The translations under genes and the position numbers were made by a program. The notes beneath the pieces were generated by a model that was not told where the DNA came from, did no database searches, and saw only the letters and a program-made list of their open reading frames with translations. Positions 32,262-43,533 of a DNA stretch of 49,957 nucleotides are shown in pieces. Each line of letters starts with the position of its first letter. Positions within the stretch are counted from its first letter, which is position 1. This stretch comes from Gnetum montanum (Eukaryota; Streptophyta; Gnetopsida; Gnetales; Gnetaceae). The stretch spans positions 306,938 to 356,894 of the forward strand of contig MNCI01017783.1 in NCBI GenBank assembly GCA_015680685.1. The letters are read 5' to 3'.

Positions 32262-33179
32262 TGATGAGTGGTGAGGTACCCCTACACTCAACCATACGAA
32301 ACGAGCGTAGCACCCACGATCTGGTTGAACTCTGCAGACTAAGTACCTACACGCCCCATGGAAAACTTAGGGTTAATTACTCGTTGTCTTCCCAGACTTA
32401 CTTGTAGTTGTCACGGTGTATGGTTAAGTAAGTTCGAGGTATATGATTTTTATCATCTTTTATGTTTTATGTCTCCTATGCTATCAAGGTGAAGGGTTGA
32501 GAAACTAATTACTAACTCTAACTAATGAACTAAGTCTAAATTAACCTAGCGTTAGCATCTATTCCCACTTACCATACACACCCTGAACCAATGCAACCGT
32601 GGCTACCAAACGCTAATCATTGCTGGGATCACCATGTGTAACTCACGTGCTCAAAGTGGTCATACTGAGGCACTTAACTAGGAGGAAAGGGTTGAGAGAA
32701 TCTAATCTAGCCTAAGTGCGATGAGCATCCGTTCCTTGATTATCCGTACACATCCTTAAATGCTCGTAATCAAGTCGTAATCATTCCGCATTACTAGGAG
32801 ATAAGGGTGAGAGAGAAAGAAATAAATAACATTAAATAAAATACTATTCCATGCACTGCAAGGTTTATCTAGGAAGTTCTTCTTTATTGCCGTACACAAC
32901 TTGTGTTCAGGTACAATGTTGCTCGAATAAAGATCTGTTCACTTTAGGACTCCTACTCCGGGCACATGGAAAATATTCTATCTCTGGAGTGATCAATTTG
33001 CTAGAGTTTCCCTACTTCTAGCCTAGGATGATGAAACAAGGGAGAGCTGCCTCTTATTTATAGATATGATGGTGCACCGCGATATCGCGTATGCGATATC
33101 GAAGGGGACGATGCGATATCACATGGGATGCGATATCACGGCGGCCACAATATCGCGTACGTGATATCGCGTCTCATCA
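32262..33179 (-). repeat. 5' LTR of element G (918 bp)
   Basis: Plus-strand ends TGATGAGTGG (32262) and GTCTCATCA (33179). On the minus strand it opens with a well-preserved palindrome array (33179-33078: several GATATCGCG-type units) and then TATA box CTATAAATAAG (33063-33053). Confidence 0.93.
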
Positions 33180-33184
33180 CTAAA
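33180..33184. repeat. Target site duplication, right copy, element G
   Basis: CTAAA, identical to 26038-26042. Confidence 0.92.
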
Positions 33185-33257
33185 GAAAACATCTACTGCA
33201 ACATATTCTAAGAATTTAATTTCATCTACAATAAATATCTAAATATTAACAATAATG

Positions 33258-33370
33258 TATTAGCTTGGTAGTAAGACTCTTAACTTGGAAGGTCCAAGTT
33301 GTGGGTTTGATTCTAGTGAGTAATGCTAAGTTATAAAGTTCTAATTTGACTATATGTTTTGAGGGTAAAT
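33258..33370 (+). repeat. SINE-like tRNA-derived unit 2
   Basis: Box-A-like TAGCTTGGTAGTAAG (33261-33275) and box-B-like GGTTTGATTCTAG (33303-33315) at normal tRNA spacing. They are followed by a tail, TAAGTTATAAAGTTCTAAT, shared with unit 3. This pair shares more than the promoter boxes, which supports a SINE family rather than chance. Confidence 0.5.
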
Positions 33371-33589
33371 ATTATTTTAAAAAATAAGTTTTAGGTTCCA
33401 ACATACCCCTTAAAAAATCTAAGGATTAGTAATCACAAGATTAAAATGTATTAACCCAAAATGAAGTTTACTTACATCTTTATTAACTTAAAGAATTTGT
33501 CAAACAATTTTTTTTCTTTCAGCCAAGAGGCCAACTACCAATCATAGATCAATAACACTAACTAATATTTTTTCCATGACACTTAGGAA

Positions 33590-34200
33590 AGCCTATCAAG
33601 AACACTAAATAGTATTCTATCCATAATGCTCCAGGGAGAGGGGAGATGTTGGACCCTAATAAAATATTAATCATGAGCAAGAAAATTCAAAGTTCATCAT
33701 AAGCTTGACACTGAGTAGACATCATCAAAAAAATATGGAAAGAAAAAGTTTTTTAATTTTAGGATTCTTTACTCAAGTATGCAACCTTTTAATTAAATTT
33801 TTTAAAAAATAAGTGGAGATAATTAATACTCCATTAATAATGCCAACATGTTTTCCCTAAGTGAATCTATGGCTTCTATGTTTATGTCTTCATATTGTAG
33901 TTCACAAGGAATGAAATTTAGAAGGGTAAAGAAAGCATGTATAGAAAACAATAATCCATGAAAATTTAGAAATATTTTGTAGCAAAATATTTATTACCAA
34001 AATTAGTATTAGTTATCCTTCTCATCATGCAATCACAATAATCTGACAAAAATTAGTATGAAATACATTGAATTTGGTAAAATAGTGACTTAGGTAATTT
34101 TGAATACAATAGATAAACTTAAATTCAATTCAATTTTTAAAATATTTTGGGCAAATTATAAATATATAACTAACCTAGTATAAAAATACACTAATATAAT
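33590..34200 (+). repeat. Older dispersed repeat, possibly a copia LTR start
   Basis: About 33896-34190 aligns with 16147-16420. A purine run (GGGAGAGGGGAGA) at about 33640-33652 is followed by TGTTGGACCC, which looks like a copia polypurine tract and LTR start. No matching end or duplication was found, so only the repeat pair is well supported. Confidence 0.35.
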
Positions 34201-34279
34201 AAATCCTAAATATAATAAATGTGTCCATTATTCATATAATTTGAATGCTTCTATATAATCACCTTAATAATGAGGCATC

Positions 34280-34380
34280 ATCCAAGTTGTAAAACACTTG
34301 ATTTGATAGATCTAAGTCATGGGTTTAATTCTAGTGGATAATATTAAGTTATAAAGTTCTAATCAAATTATATATTTTGT
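34280..34380 (+). repeat. SINE-like tRNA-derived unit 3
   Basis: Carries the box-B-like GGTTTAATTCTAG (34322-34334) and the TAAGTTATAAAGTTCTAAT tail in common with unit 2. Box A is decayed. Confidence 0.45.
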
Positions 34381-34526
34381 GAGTCATCCAATGGCATTTT
34401 GTAAGTCAATTGTAAGCCTTGGACTTGGGAAGTGTCATGTGCAGCGTTTGTTTGTAGTTCTAGCATATTTGGTTGAGGTTTGTATCTCTCGGGCATGAAA
34501 CCTTGCTTTCTATGTTATCTTTATTG

Positions 34527-34691
34527 CTTTGTTTTTATATTTATAAAATACATAAAAATTATAAAATATTGTGCTCCTAGTCATAACCTTGATGACCTAA
34601 TATCATGCCACTTTTCCTGCAAGGGATTATGATAGATGTTTGTTATTTATCACTTTGTTTTTATATTTATAAAATACATAAAAATTATAAA
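34527..34691 (+). repeat. 39-bp perfect direct repeat in AT-rich DNA
   Basis: The copies at 34527-34565 and 34653-34691 are identical (start CTTTGTTTTTATA) and 126 bp apart. The DNA between 34381 and 34916 is otherwise without recognisable content. Confidence 0.85.
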
Positions 34692-34916
34692 GTATAAAAT
34701 TATACATATTTTTGCTTTTACATGAGTATCACATGTATTATATTTACCATATATCTTTTACATTTATTTAATGCAACCATATATGAAAGTGTTCTTTACA
34801 ATTCACATTAACATTGTCTTCAAAAGTTATCAGCCAAATCTCACTATGCTCTGTATGATATGCTCCCATTGATCACAATCAGTGGGAGTGACGTATGCAT
34901 TGAATTTTTCATTTTT

Positions 34917-35460
34917 TCGTGGTTTCTGGTCTTTGGCGCTCCCCGCGGTGACGGTGCTCACCGCGATGACCTCTCCTCCGGCGGCATCCCCTCAGAACAC
35001 TGCCGCAGTCGCAGTTGTGGCCGCGAACATTGTCGCGGTCGTGGGCATTCCACCTCTGCAGATCTTTGATCTACAGGCCGCGATCTCAGATCTACAGGCC
35101 GTGATCCCAGATCTGCTGGCCGCGGTTCCAGATCTTTAGGCAACGGATCCAGATCTACCTTTGGCTCTGCAAACTTCTCACGTTCTAGATCCGCGCGTTT
35201 TCCAGGCCCCGCAGTTTTCCTGCGTTTCAGATCTGCACATTTTTCAGACACTCTGCGTTTTGGTTCTGCCCGATCCTCTCGTCGACGCCCTCGCTCTGCA
35301 CAAAACTCACGTCCTCCTTGATCGCCGCTTCCAGTCTCATGCCCTGCTTCTGCTGCTACTACCGCCACCGTCGCTGCCGCCACCGCCACCTGCACAGATC
35401 CATGCTCTATTCATCCTGCCATTGTTTTTTCAGAAACCCCTGGTTTTTCAGAATCCCCTG
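34917..35460. other. GC-rich island with open frames on both strands
   Basis: About 540 bp much richer in G+C than its surroundings, with sharp edges. Open frames exist on the minus strand (35395-34958, 145 codons, Arg/Ala/Asp/Pro-rich) and plus strand (34882-35139 and 35161-35502, the latter with Leu and Pro runs and crossing an N at 35470). I recognise no domain. It may be a captured gene fragment, the GC-rich leader of another retroelement, or a promoter/first-exon fragment. Frames in GC-rich low-complexity DNA are often open by chance, so no coding call is made. Confidence 0.5.
35068..35151. repeat. 21-bp tandem repeat (4 units) inside the GC-rich island
   Basis: Units start GATCT at 35068, 35089, 35110 and 35131, each exactly 21 bp, with a partial unit from 35152. 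The seven-codon period keeps both strands in frame: DLQAAIS-type heptads on plus, DLxSRPV-type on minus. Confidence 0.88.
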
Positions 35461-36299
35461 AGGTGGTTTNGAAATTTCAACACCCCCATTTTAATGTATT
35501 AGCTTGACCATATTTCTTAGTGTGCATATATAGTCAAATTATTTCAAGCTTTGAAACACCCCCTACTCTTTTCTACTTCATTATACTAAAATATGATACT
35601 AAAACTAAAATTTTTTTCTTAGGTCTACAAAGACCTTTTAGATCCATTGAACCAATTTTAGAATTCCTTTTACAAAATTTTTTCAAAACATATTTATAAT
35701 TTTAAGACTTGAAGCTTAATGAGCTTTACTTATAATAAGGCAAACACATAATGATCACACAAACCATTAAGTGATATATCCTCTATGTGAACTATTAATC
35801 TTACCTTTCTATCTATAATATTTACAATAATATTGAAGGGTGTTAGATAGTGGTCAAGACATTTATCTCTCAATTTGAAAATCATGAGCTCAATTTTTTT
35901 CTCCACTTATGAATGTGATAGTAGCAAACTAGCCTTGTAGTGGATCACTCTTGTTTAGTGGGTCACATCTATCCTACTATGTAGGTAAGAGTTGTACAAA
36001 CAATCCCAATATTTTTATACATAAAAAATTATAGTAGTGTGATGGTGAGTTTAACATATTGTGGAACATTTTGTTTGCACATTTAAACCTCAAATATTAT
36101 TTGGTTAAACATAGAGTCTAGACACAAATGCCAAAAGGAAAATAAACTACATTAATGAGCTACCACTAACCTAAATGCCATATCATTACTTTCTAAGTAA
36201 CAAGTTATGAAATTAGTTTCTAAAACATTTACTAATAACTTTAAATTATACTAATTGGGGGTCATAGAAAATGAAACATTCTTCTAATAATATTTACCC
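35461..36299. other. AT-rich older sequence
   Basis: No gene seen. It includes SINE-like unit 4 and the presumed, unrecognisable downstream part of the LINE on the minus strand. Confidence 0.4.
35838..35910 (+). repeat. SINE-like tRNA-derived unit 4
   Basis: TAGTGGTCAAGACATTTATCT followed by ATGAGCTCAATTT at box-B spacing; resembles unit 1 in the TCTCAATT segment between the boxes. Confidence 0.35.
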
Positions 36300-37500
36300 C
36301 AAAGACACAAAGTCAAAATTAATAATTCCCAAAAATTCTTAGGCTTTTTTTACTAATTTTATTGCACTCTAACAAAATATGTTTTTTTATTGCACTCTAA
36401 CAAGGCACTTATACCTCTTGATCAAATTATCTCTTTGTTCTCTAGCAGCATTTTTTATATATTTCCTAACTTAGATACAATCATCATCAAAACAATCCTT
36501 ATAAGCTTTATGTATGTGAGAATTATTAACCTACTTAACTACCTCAAGCAATATTTACTCTAAATTCTTACTATGTTTGTAAAAAATCTAATGATTTTAT
36601 GCTACTCCCTTATATTTATCTTTTACCTCTACAAGTAACCTTGCTTAATGAGATTTTTTTTTGTTTTTATTTTCTCATCAGACTTTATACTAATTTGTAA
36701 ATCAAAAATCAAATAATAATGATAAGATTACACTAACTCCTCTTCTACTATAAAATCTATAATTTATTTGATATGATCACTAGAAGATAAAAGCAAGTCA
36801 ATACATGAGTTATCTTAAGGTTTTATAAATTTAAAAGATGTAGACCCTCGAAACCTAGTAAGCCCATTACAAATTAGAAGATGTGAAATCTTTATCCAAT
36901 CCCAGAAGTGTTGTCCCCTTCTATTGATATTATCAACTACAAAATGCCAAGACCAACTATTATAAGCAATGTCTATGTTACTAATTTCATACTGCCATTG
37001 AATAATTTCTATTTGCTAAGAACCAGCTTTGACATTTAAAACTTTACAAATAAAATTACATCTTTTTTATAAATTTTATAGTATCTTTTTCCAAAAAGCT
37101 AGAAAGGAAAATATTTGAACAACCCTATATCATTATAAAGTGTAGCTTCTCTAAGCGCAAAGTAACAATTAACAAAAAACATGCAACCCTAACACTTTAT
37201 CTAAATATATTGATCGAGTTTTAGCCAAATATATTGTTTATACTTATCTATCTTTTCAACTTGCACAAAATTTATCAAAGAGCTCTTAACTAAACAAACA
37301 ATACCTCTTGAGTGTCTTCCTCATCTAGTACTTTAGTACTTTTTAATTGAAAATTTAATGAACCCTAAAACTATAAAATCTTCTTAACCTTCATCCTCTC
37401 AAGTTTCTACTAAACCAAAAACATCAAAACTATTAAAGAAATCAATTTTGTTTAAAGATAAAATGTTATTTGCAATACTTCTTTCAATATTAATAAATCC
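36300..37500 (-). pseudogene. Decayed LINE: endonuclease domain and start of linker
   Basis: Minus-strand translation, read across frames, gives the order of an apurinic-type LINE endonuclease. NILSLNKIDFFNSFDVFG then LVET (about 37470-37400; the Trp expected after ET is a TGA). Then FVVDNINRRGQ with the Asp-x-x-Asn core (36934-36923), LLICNGLTRFRGSTSF (about 36880-36835), SCIDLLLSSSDHI (about 36805-36765), and a SYHYYLIF block (about 36726-36710) where the family has Ser-Asp-His. A linker follows with a DDDC...REQRDNLIKRYK stretch (about 36490-36420) and KKPKNFWELL (about 36350-36320). No RT block was found below it. Upstream, about 37500-37870, is probably the same element but unrecognisable. 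Long dead. Confidence 0.65.
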
Positions 37501-37870
37501 ACACTATAAAGGGCCTATATGTTTTTTGAATAATTTTTAGAATATTTCTAGCATTTATGTATGCTACAAGATCCTTTTCATCTACAATCTTAATGTTTTT
37601 CCATTATTCAACACTTTCTACAAGTTCCTCTTAAGTGAGATCCTTATTTATCTAAACTCTTTTTCCTTCTCACTTTGCTTTAAATGGTTTCGGTCCCTCC
37701 ACACATGCTCTTTGTCTTCCACACAATGAAACTTAATTATTACATACCAAAGTTCTTCACATTGTTCACCTAGCATCATAAAAGCTTTAGTAATATTGTG
37801 AGATGTTATATGCATATCCTTTATAATTTTTAAATTTTTTAAACCAAATATTCATCATCTTCATCCTCTC

Positions 37871-38616
37871 TGATGAGAAATGAGGTACCCTTATGCCCAA
37901 CCATACGAATACGAGTGTTCGCACATGATCCAGCTGAATTCTAAGGACTAGGTCCTTATGCGCCTTCACAGAACAAGGATGGGTTAGCAATCGTTGTCTT
38001 CCCAAGCTTACTTGTATAGCACAATTGTATGGTTAAGTAAACTTGAGGCATATGATTTTTCTACTTTTTATGTTTTATGTCCTGGTGCTAAAAAGGGAGA
38101 AATGAAAGAATTTAATAACTAAATTAATTTAACTACACAACTAGGCTCTAACTAGTCCTAACACTAGCATTCATTCCCACTTGCCATACACATCCTAAAC
38201 CAGTGTAACACTGCTAGGATTACCAAACGCTAATCATTATTGGGTTACCAAGTGTTCCACATATGCTTGAAGTGGTCGTATTGAGTGTGCTTACTTGTTG
38301 AAAATTAACAAATCAATAAAAGCAAAATCAATTAACTAATGAAAGCATTAAAGAATTGTAAATAGCATTAAGGGTGAGAGATAAGCTATTTTGAATGCTG
38401 CAACGTTTATCACAAAGTTCATCTTTATTTCTGGACACAAGGTATGCTCAGGTACATAATGCTCAAATAAAGATCCATTTGCTTTATGACTCCTAATGCA
38501 AGCACTTAGAAATAATTCTAACTTTGAGAGGGAGAAACTACAAGAGTTTGGGTAAGGGACTAAGAACTAACTACTAAACCAAGTTCACCTGCCTCTTATT
38601 TATAGGCAACGAGACA
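37871..38616 (-). repeat. 3' LTR of element F (cut by gap)
   Basis: Shares the TGAGGTACCC, CCAACCATACGAA and AATAAAGATCC blocks with G's and E's LTRs. A minus-strand TATA box (CTATAAATAAG, about 38605-38595) is the last feature before the gap. Confidence 0.85.
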
Positions 38617-39497
38617 NNNNNNNNNNNNNNNNNNNNNNNNNNNNNNNNNNNNNNNNNNNNNNNNNNNNNNNNNNNNNNNNNNNNNNNNNNNNNNNNNNNN
38701 NNNNNNNNNNNNNNNNNNNNNNNNNNNNNNNNNNNNNNNNNNNNNNNNNNNNNNNNNNNNNNNNNNNNNNNNNNNNNNNNNNNNNNNNNNNNNNNNNNNN
38801 NNNNNNNNNNNNNNNNNNNNNNNNNNNNNNNNNNNNNNNNNNNNNNNNNNNNNNNNNNNNNNNNNNNNNNNNNNNNNNNNNNNNNNNNNNNNNNNNNNNN
38901 NNNNNNNNNNNNNNNNNNNNNNNNNNNNNNNNNNNNNNNNNNNNNNNNNNNNNNNNNNNNNNNNNNNNNNNNNNNNNNNNNNNNNNNNNNNNNNNNNNNN
39001 NNNNNNNNNNNNNNNNNNNNNNNNNNNNNNNNNNNNNNNNNNNNNNNNNNNNNNNNNNNNNNNNNNNNNNNNNNNNNNNNNNNNNNNNNNNNNNNNNNNN
39101 NNNNNNNNNNNNNNNNNNNNNNNNNNNNNNNNNNNNNNNNNNNNNNNNNNNNNNNNNNNNNNNNNNNNNNNNNNNNNNNNNNNNNNNNNNNNNNNNNNNN
39201 NNNNNNNNNNNNNNNNNNNNNNNNNNNNNNNNNNNNNNNNNNNNNNNNNNNNNNNNNNNNNNNNNNNNNNNNNNNNNNNNNNNNNNNNNNNNNNNNNNNN
39301 NNNNNNNNNNNNNNNNNNNNNNNNNNNNNNNNNNNNNNNNNNNNNNNNNNNNNNNNNNNNNNNNNNNNNNNNNNNNNNNNNNNNNNNNNNNNNNNNNNNN
39401 NNNNNNNNNNNNNNNNNNNNNNNNNNNNNNNNNNNNNNNNNNNNNNNNNNNNNNNNNNNNNNNNNNNNNNNNNNNNNNNNNNNNNNNNNNNNNNNNN
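38617..39497. other. Assembly gap (N run)
   Basis: 881 Ns. It hides the palindrome array of F's LTR, its polypurine tract and the place where a 3'-proximal ORF would be. Confidence 0.95.
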
Positions 39498-40311
39498 ATT
39501 ATATCTAAATCCAAATTCAACTATCCACATCCAGTGACCTCGCATCAACACACTTGACCAACCCATCCTCCCAAAGTAACAAGAACACGCCCACAGAGCC
39601 ACCACCATCCCAACAAGAGAAGACGTAAGAAGTGAGAAAGGGCCTTAGTTAGAGGGAACCTTTAGGCATGGATAACATGTCTTTCTAGTGCCATAACTAG
39701 TTCTTGTAGCCCATGTTTCTTTATTATGTCTAAGGGGTATGCTTTGAATTCTCACCAATTTTTTTGTTTGTTTGTTAGTTTTTTTTTAAATGTGAGAACC
39801 AAACCATGAAAATAATTATTTGATTTAGTAAACTCCTTGACATTTGATCAAGAGAAAGATGGTAGAAAACCAATGAAAAACATCCAAGTACTTAAGATAA
39901 TAGCCAGCATAAATGTATCAAATCCCCTTGAAATCATACCCTTTTCTATCCATTTGAATCTTTCCTTGGTTTGAAGAGTACTAAGGCACCAATTCATTAA
40001 TAAGTTTTCTTAAAAATGGTACAATACATTTCCAAAATAAGGAAGACCATAGAGCTACATGGATAATTAGAAGATGTGCACTCATTGCCTATTTTATCAA
40101 AAGAAACCATATCTTAGCATCAACACTGAAAGTCAAAGGTAAAAACCAAACATTAGTAATCAACACTTATTATAATGCAACCCACCATCATGAGCACTTA
40201 TTATGTGATGAATAAGAATAAATCAAACAAAGAAATAGTAAAAATTTTAATGATGGTATAAAACAAAAATAAGTAAAGATTAAAATGTGTAAAACCAAAA
40301 ATGTGTAAAAG
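39498..40311 (-). other. 3' region of element F
   Basis: Non-coding; matches G 27840-28700, including a GAGAAAGGGCCTTAGTTAGAGG block (39634-39655) shared with G (near 28000) and H (near 8170). Confidence 0.6.
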
Positions 40312-41235
40312 TGATGAATCGTGGTTTGTCAGGTGCTGATATTGGACCCTTGTTAACCAGGTGCTGATATCAAACCCTTGTTAACCAAGTGCTAATATCA
40401 AACCCCTATTATCTAATCCATGTTATCAAACCCTTGATATCTGATGAGTCTAGATATTGGAGCCCTATTATCGAACCCTTGATATTGGGTACGCGATATC
40501 GTGGTTCCTGTGTGAGCCTATAAATAGACAATTGGGCACATGGGAAAGTCATAGGAAATTAGTGTTAGAGTAGGATCTTTTTGTTAGTTTTCCTCTCAAC
40601 CCATTTCCTAGTGCATGCCCATAGTGTGATGATTGTAATTATATGGAGCCTTTACTCGAGTGTGACGTACTTGGACACGCACATGACCAGCAATAAAGAT
40701 CGAGATTAGTTCATCATTGTAGACTTCACTTAATTTTAATTGTTATTAATTACTTTCATAATTAATATTTCTCTACCCTCATCTCCTATCCCTGTTAGTA
40801 AATGTGAAATGAGTACAACTTTATCATGAGCATTTAAGTGTGACTACTTGGTATCCCAGTAATGTACCTAGGACATGCGCTTGGTAATCCCAGTGGTAGT
40901 ACATGTGGTCCAAGATTTGTACAAATGATTAAGGATGGATGCTAATAACACTTAGGCAAGCTTAGACTCTCTTCACCCATTCCCTCTTAGCTTAAACAAA
41001 GTTATTTTCCATTGCCTCTAGGAGTAGCACTAGGTTAGAAATCGTATCATACACCTCACTCTGGACTAAACCATACGTGATAAAGCAAATACTAGTCCAG
41101 GTGGGAAGACAAAAAACTATGATCAATGTGTAACTATCTAGATACCACAACTAGTCCATCTGCAGAGTTTGACCGAATCATGTGTGAACGCTCGTATTCA
41201 TATGGTTGAGTGTAGGGGTACCTCGCCACTCATCA
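40312..41235 (+). repeat. 5' LTR of element C (924 bp)
   Basis: Starts TGATGAATCG, ends CGCCACTCATCA, followed by the primer site. TATA box CTATAAATAG at 40518-40527. The upstream region differs from the other LTRs: a 28-bp repeat replaces most of the palindrome array, with GATATTGGGTACGCGATATC left at 40481-40500. Confidence 0.92.
40332..40415 (+). repeat. 28-bp tandem repeat in the upstream part of C's LTR
   Basis: Three units at 40332, 40360 and 40388 (GGTGCTGATAT...TTAACCA), each containing one GATAT core. Confidence 0.85.
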
Positions 41236-41236
41236 T

Positions 41237-41254
41237 TGGCACTGTTGCCAGGAA
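41237..41254 (+). other. Primer-binding site, element C (tRNA-Asp type)
   Basis: TGGCACTGTTGCCAGGAA, one base inside the 5' LTR; differs from G's perfect site at a few positions. Confidence 0.78.
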
Positions 41255-41369
41255 CAATGCTAGTTATCTAGATTAGTTATATCATACAGGATTGCTATAA
41301 TAGGGTATTAACAATATATCTTTCAGGAAAAGAAATTAAATTTAGTTAAGTCACACACAATTCACAACA

Positions 41370-43533
41370 ATGTCTCTTTCACCAGACAACAATAACACAA
41401 CATCTAGTTAGGTAATTCATTGGAGAACCAATGAAGGAGTTTGGAGTACTCAATCTTATGCAGGAGTTTCATATGTTCATAAATACCCCAATGATACTCA
41501 AGGACTTTTGTCATCCAACTCAGACACCTCTAGTGAAGATGGGACATCCCCAAGAATGGATGACTATTCCTCAAAGGATCAGCATAGAAACAAAAATTGA
41601 ACCCACGGGCAAAGTCAAGAACACCAACATGAACAAAAACAACATCATCCTAACTCACAAACTTATAACCTACTTATGATGATGAACCCTTGTTGACCAC
41701 TAAGAGCCTAATGCTACACAAGAGGCTATTCAAATATCCCATAGGCATCATAAGGAAATTTGTCTACCTAGGCTTGATTTAAACAACTCTCTCAAGTTTT
41801 CAGGAGGCTATGATTTAGATCCGCAACATCATTTATAAGCCTTCCATGATGCCTGTATATGGAATAATATTGATAATGGATGGCAAAAACTTAAGCTCTT
41901 TTCCATGACACTCGTTCGCCAAGAAAAAGTATGGTATAGTTCTTTAAAATGAAATTCAATTCGACGTTGGCCAACAATGGTAGAACTCTTCAATGAAATA
42001 TATCAAACCTATGCAAGAGTTTTAGCCTTGAGGAGACAAATCCAAGAATGGAAATAAGCACAACATGAACCCTTGGGCATTATCTTAGAAAGATATTATG
42101 CACTGTTAAACAACTACCTAGGCAATGGGTTCTCTAAGGAGAGGCTAATGCACCATATCATAGATGGGCTTTGTAATGAAACAAGGGAAACCTTAGGGAT
42201 GTATGCCTCAGGTCAACTATATGAACTATGAACCCATCAATTCCAAGAGCTTATTAAGTGGCTAGCAAAAGAAGAAGGAGAAATGGCTAAATGGGAGAAT
42301 GTTAAAAAGTCTCAATGTGACCAAAATCTCAACCTAACAAAGGTCCATAATCAATAAGAGGAAAAATCAACTCACCTCAAGGAGGGGGAACCATCTTTGC
42401 CAATATTACAATCACTAGATGAAATTCAAGCAAAGATCAATAAGATGATGAATTGGATACATGAAAAATGTGGAGAATATGCAAATGTTATTGAAGGTAG
42501 AGCCATGACGAACCAAGAAATAGGACAAAATACCACTAGACAATCGGAAAGAAGGGTAGAAGAGAATAAGAACTTAACTGCCAATCATACGTATCAATGT
42601 AAAATTTGCCTATACAATCATCCCAAAGGTTAATGCCCAATCTTGTTACATTTACAAGAACATTGGGGAAGAATATTACATCCAGAGTTCATACAAAAAT
42701 ACTGTGTTCAATCATAGTGGCAAAAATACCAATCATGGGGGAAGCCACCCCCAAACTGGTTACACCCTTCCTATCATCCAAACCCAAGTGCTTATCAAGT
42801 CCAACATCCTGTTTTCCCAACCAAGTCAACATTGTCTATCTCACCATATTATTATCATTCTCCTCAATACCATCAACCTATATCCTCGCCAACAGGACCA
42901 CCACCTTGGGTACCTTACACTTCTCAATTTCAACATTCTCATCCTTCACCTCCTTCTACATTGCCACCGACTGTACCCGAGGGATTTGCACCACAACATC
43001 AATCCATGAACATTAATTGTGCTTCTACTATCAATAGTAGTGGAAATCCTCCACAACATCAAAGGTGTCCCTTCTTTAGACACGATTGTAGGAAGGGACA
43101 ACATAGTTCCAAGACCACTGCATTTTCCAACTCAACATAAGTCCAACGTTGTGGTGCATCTTTTTCCTTGAACTAAATTCCTTGTGTTACCTTATTAGGG
43201 CCACCAATCAAAACTCCAACAACTATGGGGCCCAATGAATATAGCCACATAGGGAGACATACCAATCCTTGCATACCATCTTATGGTCACGGGTGCCATA
43301 GTGGGTCAACTCCTTATCAGTTAACCTCATCTTCTAACTTGCCTCACTATGTCAACTTTAATACAGTGTGTGCATCCCAATTTGGGTACATTCCAATGAT
43401 GACATCAAAAGACACCTAGTGGTTTGGATATGACCAAGTTCCAATATTTCTGAAATGCATGGAGCCAACCCTTCCATTTATTAATTCTCGCTATGATCAA
43501 AAGCTTAGTTATGGGGGATATCCTACATTCTAA
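41370..43533 (+). pseudogene. gag of element C (decayed, full span)
   Basis: Starts at ATG 41370 (MSLSPDNNNTTSS), 115 bp after the primer site. Next come an S/D/H/Q-rich N-terminal part (41430-41650), the capsid-like region (about 41770-42200: LDLNNSLKFSGGYDLDPQHH, FHDAC, WPTMVELFNEIYQTY, HIIDGLCNETRETLGMYA), a charged helical segment (42397-42590) and the zinc knuckle C-K-I-C-LYNHPKG then a stop where B has Gln, then C (42600-42636). The long Pro/Ser/Tyr/Thr-rich tail (42720-43480) ends in YGGYPTF and TAA 43531-43533. Several stops and frameshifts. The SR-type arginine-rich stretch of G/H gag is not evident here. Confidence 0.85.

Larger units (their letters stand above)
26043..33179 (-). 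mobile_element. Element G: gag-protease LTR element lacking RT and integrase
   Basis: Two LTRs in the same (minus) orientation, a perfect tRNA-Asp primer site, a polypurine tract and identical CTAAA duplications show one whole insertion. Gag (from 32119) and protease (to about 28990) are present. Immediately downstream, at about 28980-28800, the sequence jumps to the region that follows integrase in H. RT, RNase H and integrase are therefore deleted as a block. Because the ends and duplication are normal, the deletion probably predated insertion, although a later deletion cannot be excluded from one copy. Confidence 0.9.
37871..40311 (-). mobile_element. Element F: 3' end of an H/G-type element, interrupted by element C
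   Basis: The LTR starts at 37871 (TGATGAGAAATGAGGTACCC) in minus orientation, continues into an N gap, and after the gap the sequence (39498-40311) matches G's 3' region (27840-28700) and H's. C is inserted at 40311/40312 within the TGTAAAACAAAA-type repeats. The rest of F lies right of the window. Confidence 0.82.

Noticed and set aside
34958-35395. 145-codon Arg/Ala-rich frame as a host gene
   Set aside because: Low complexity, overlapping open frames on the other strand, no domain, no visible exon signals. Kept only as a GC-rich island.
38574-39608. Long minus-strand frames over the N gap at 38617-39497
   Set aside because: Same artefact; the real flanks are LTR and 3' untranslated sequence of element F.
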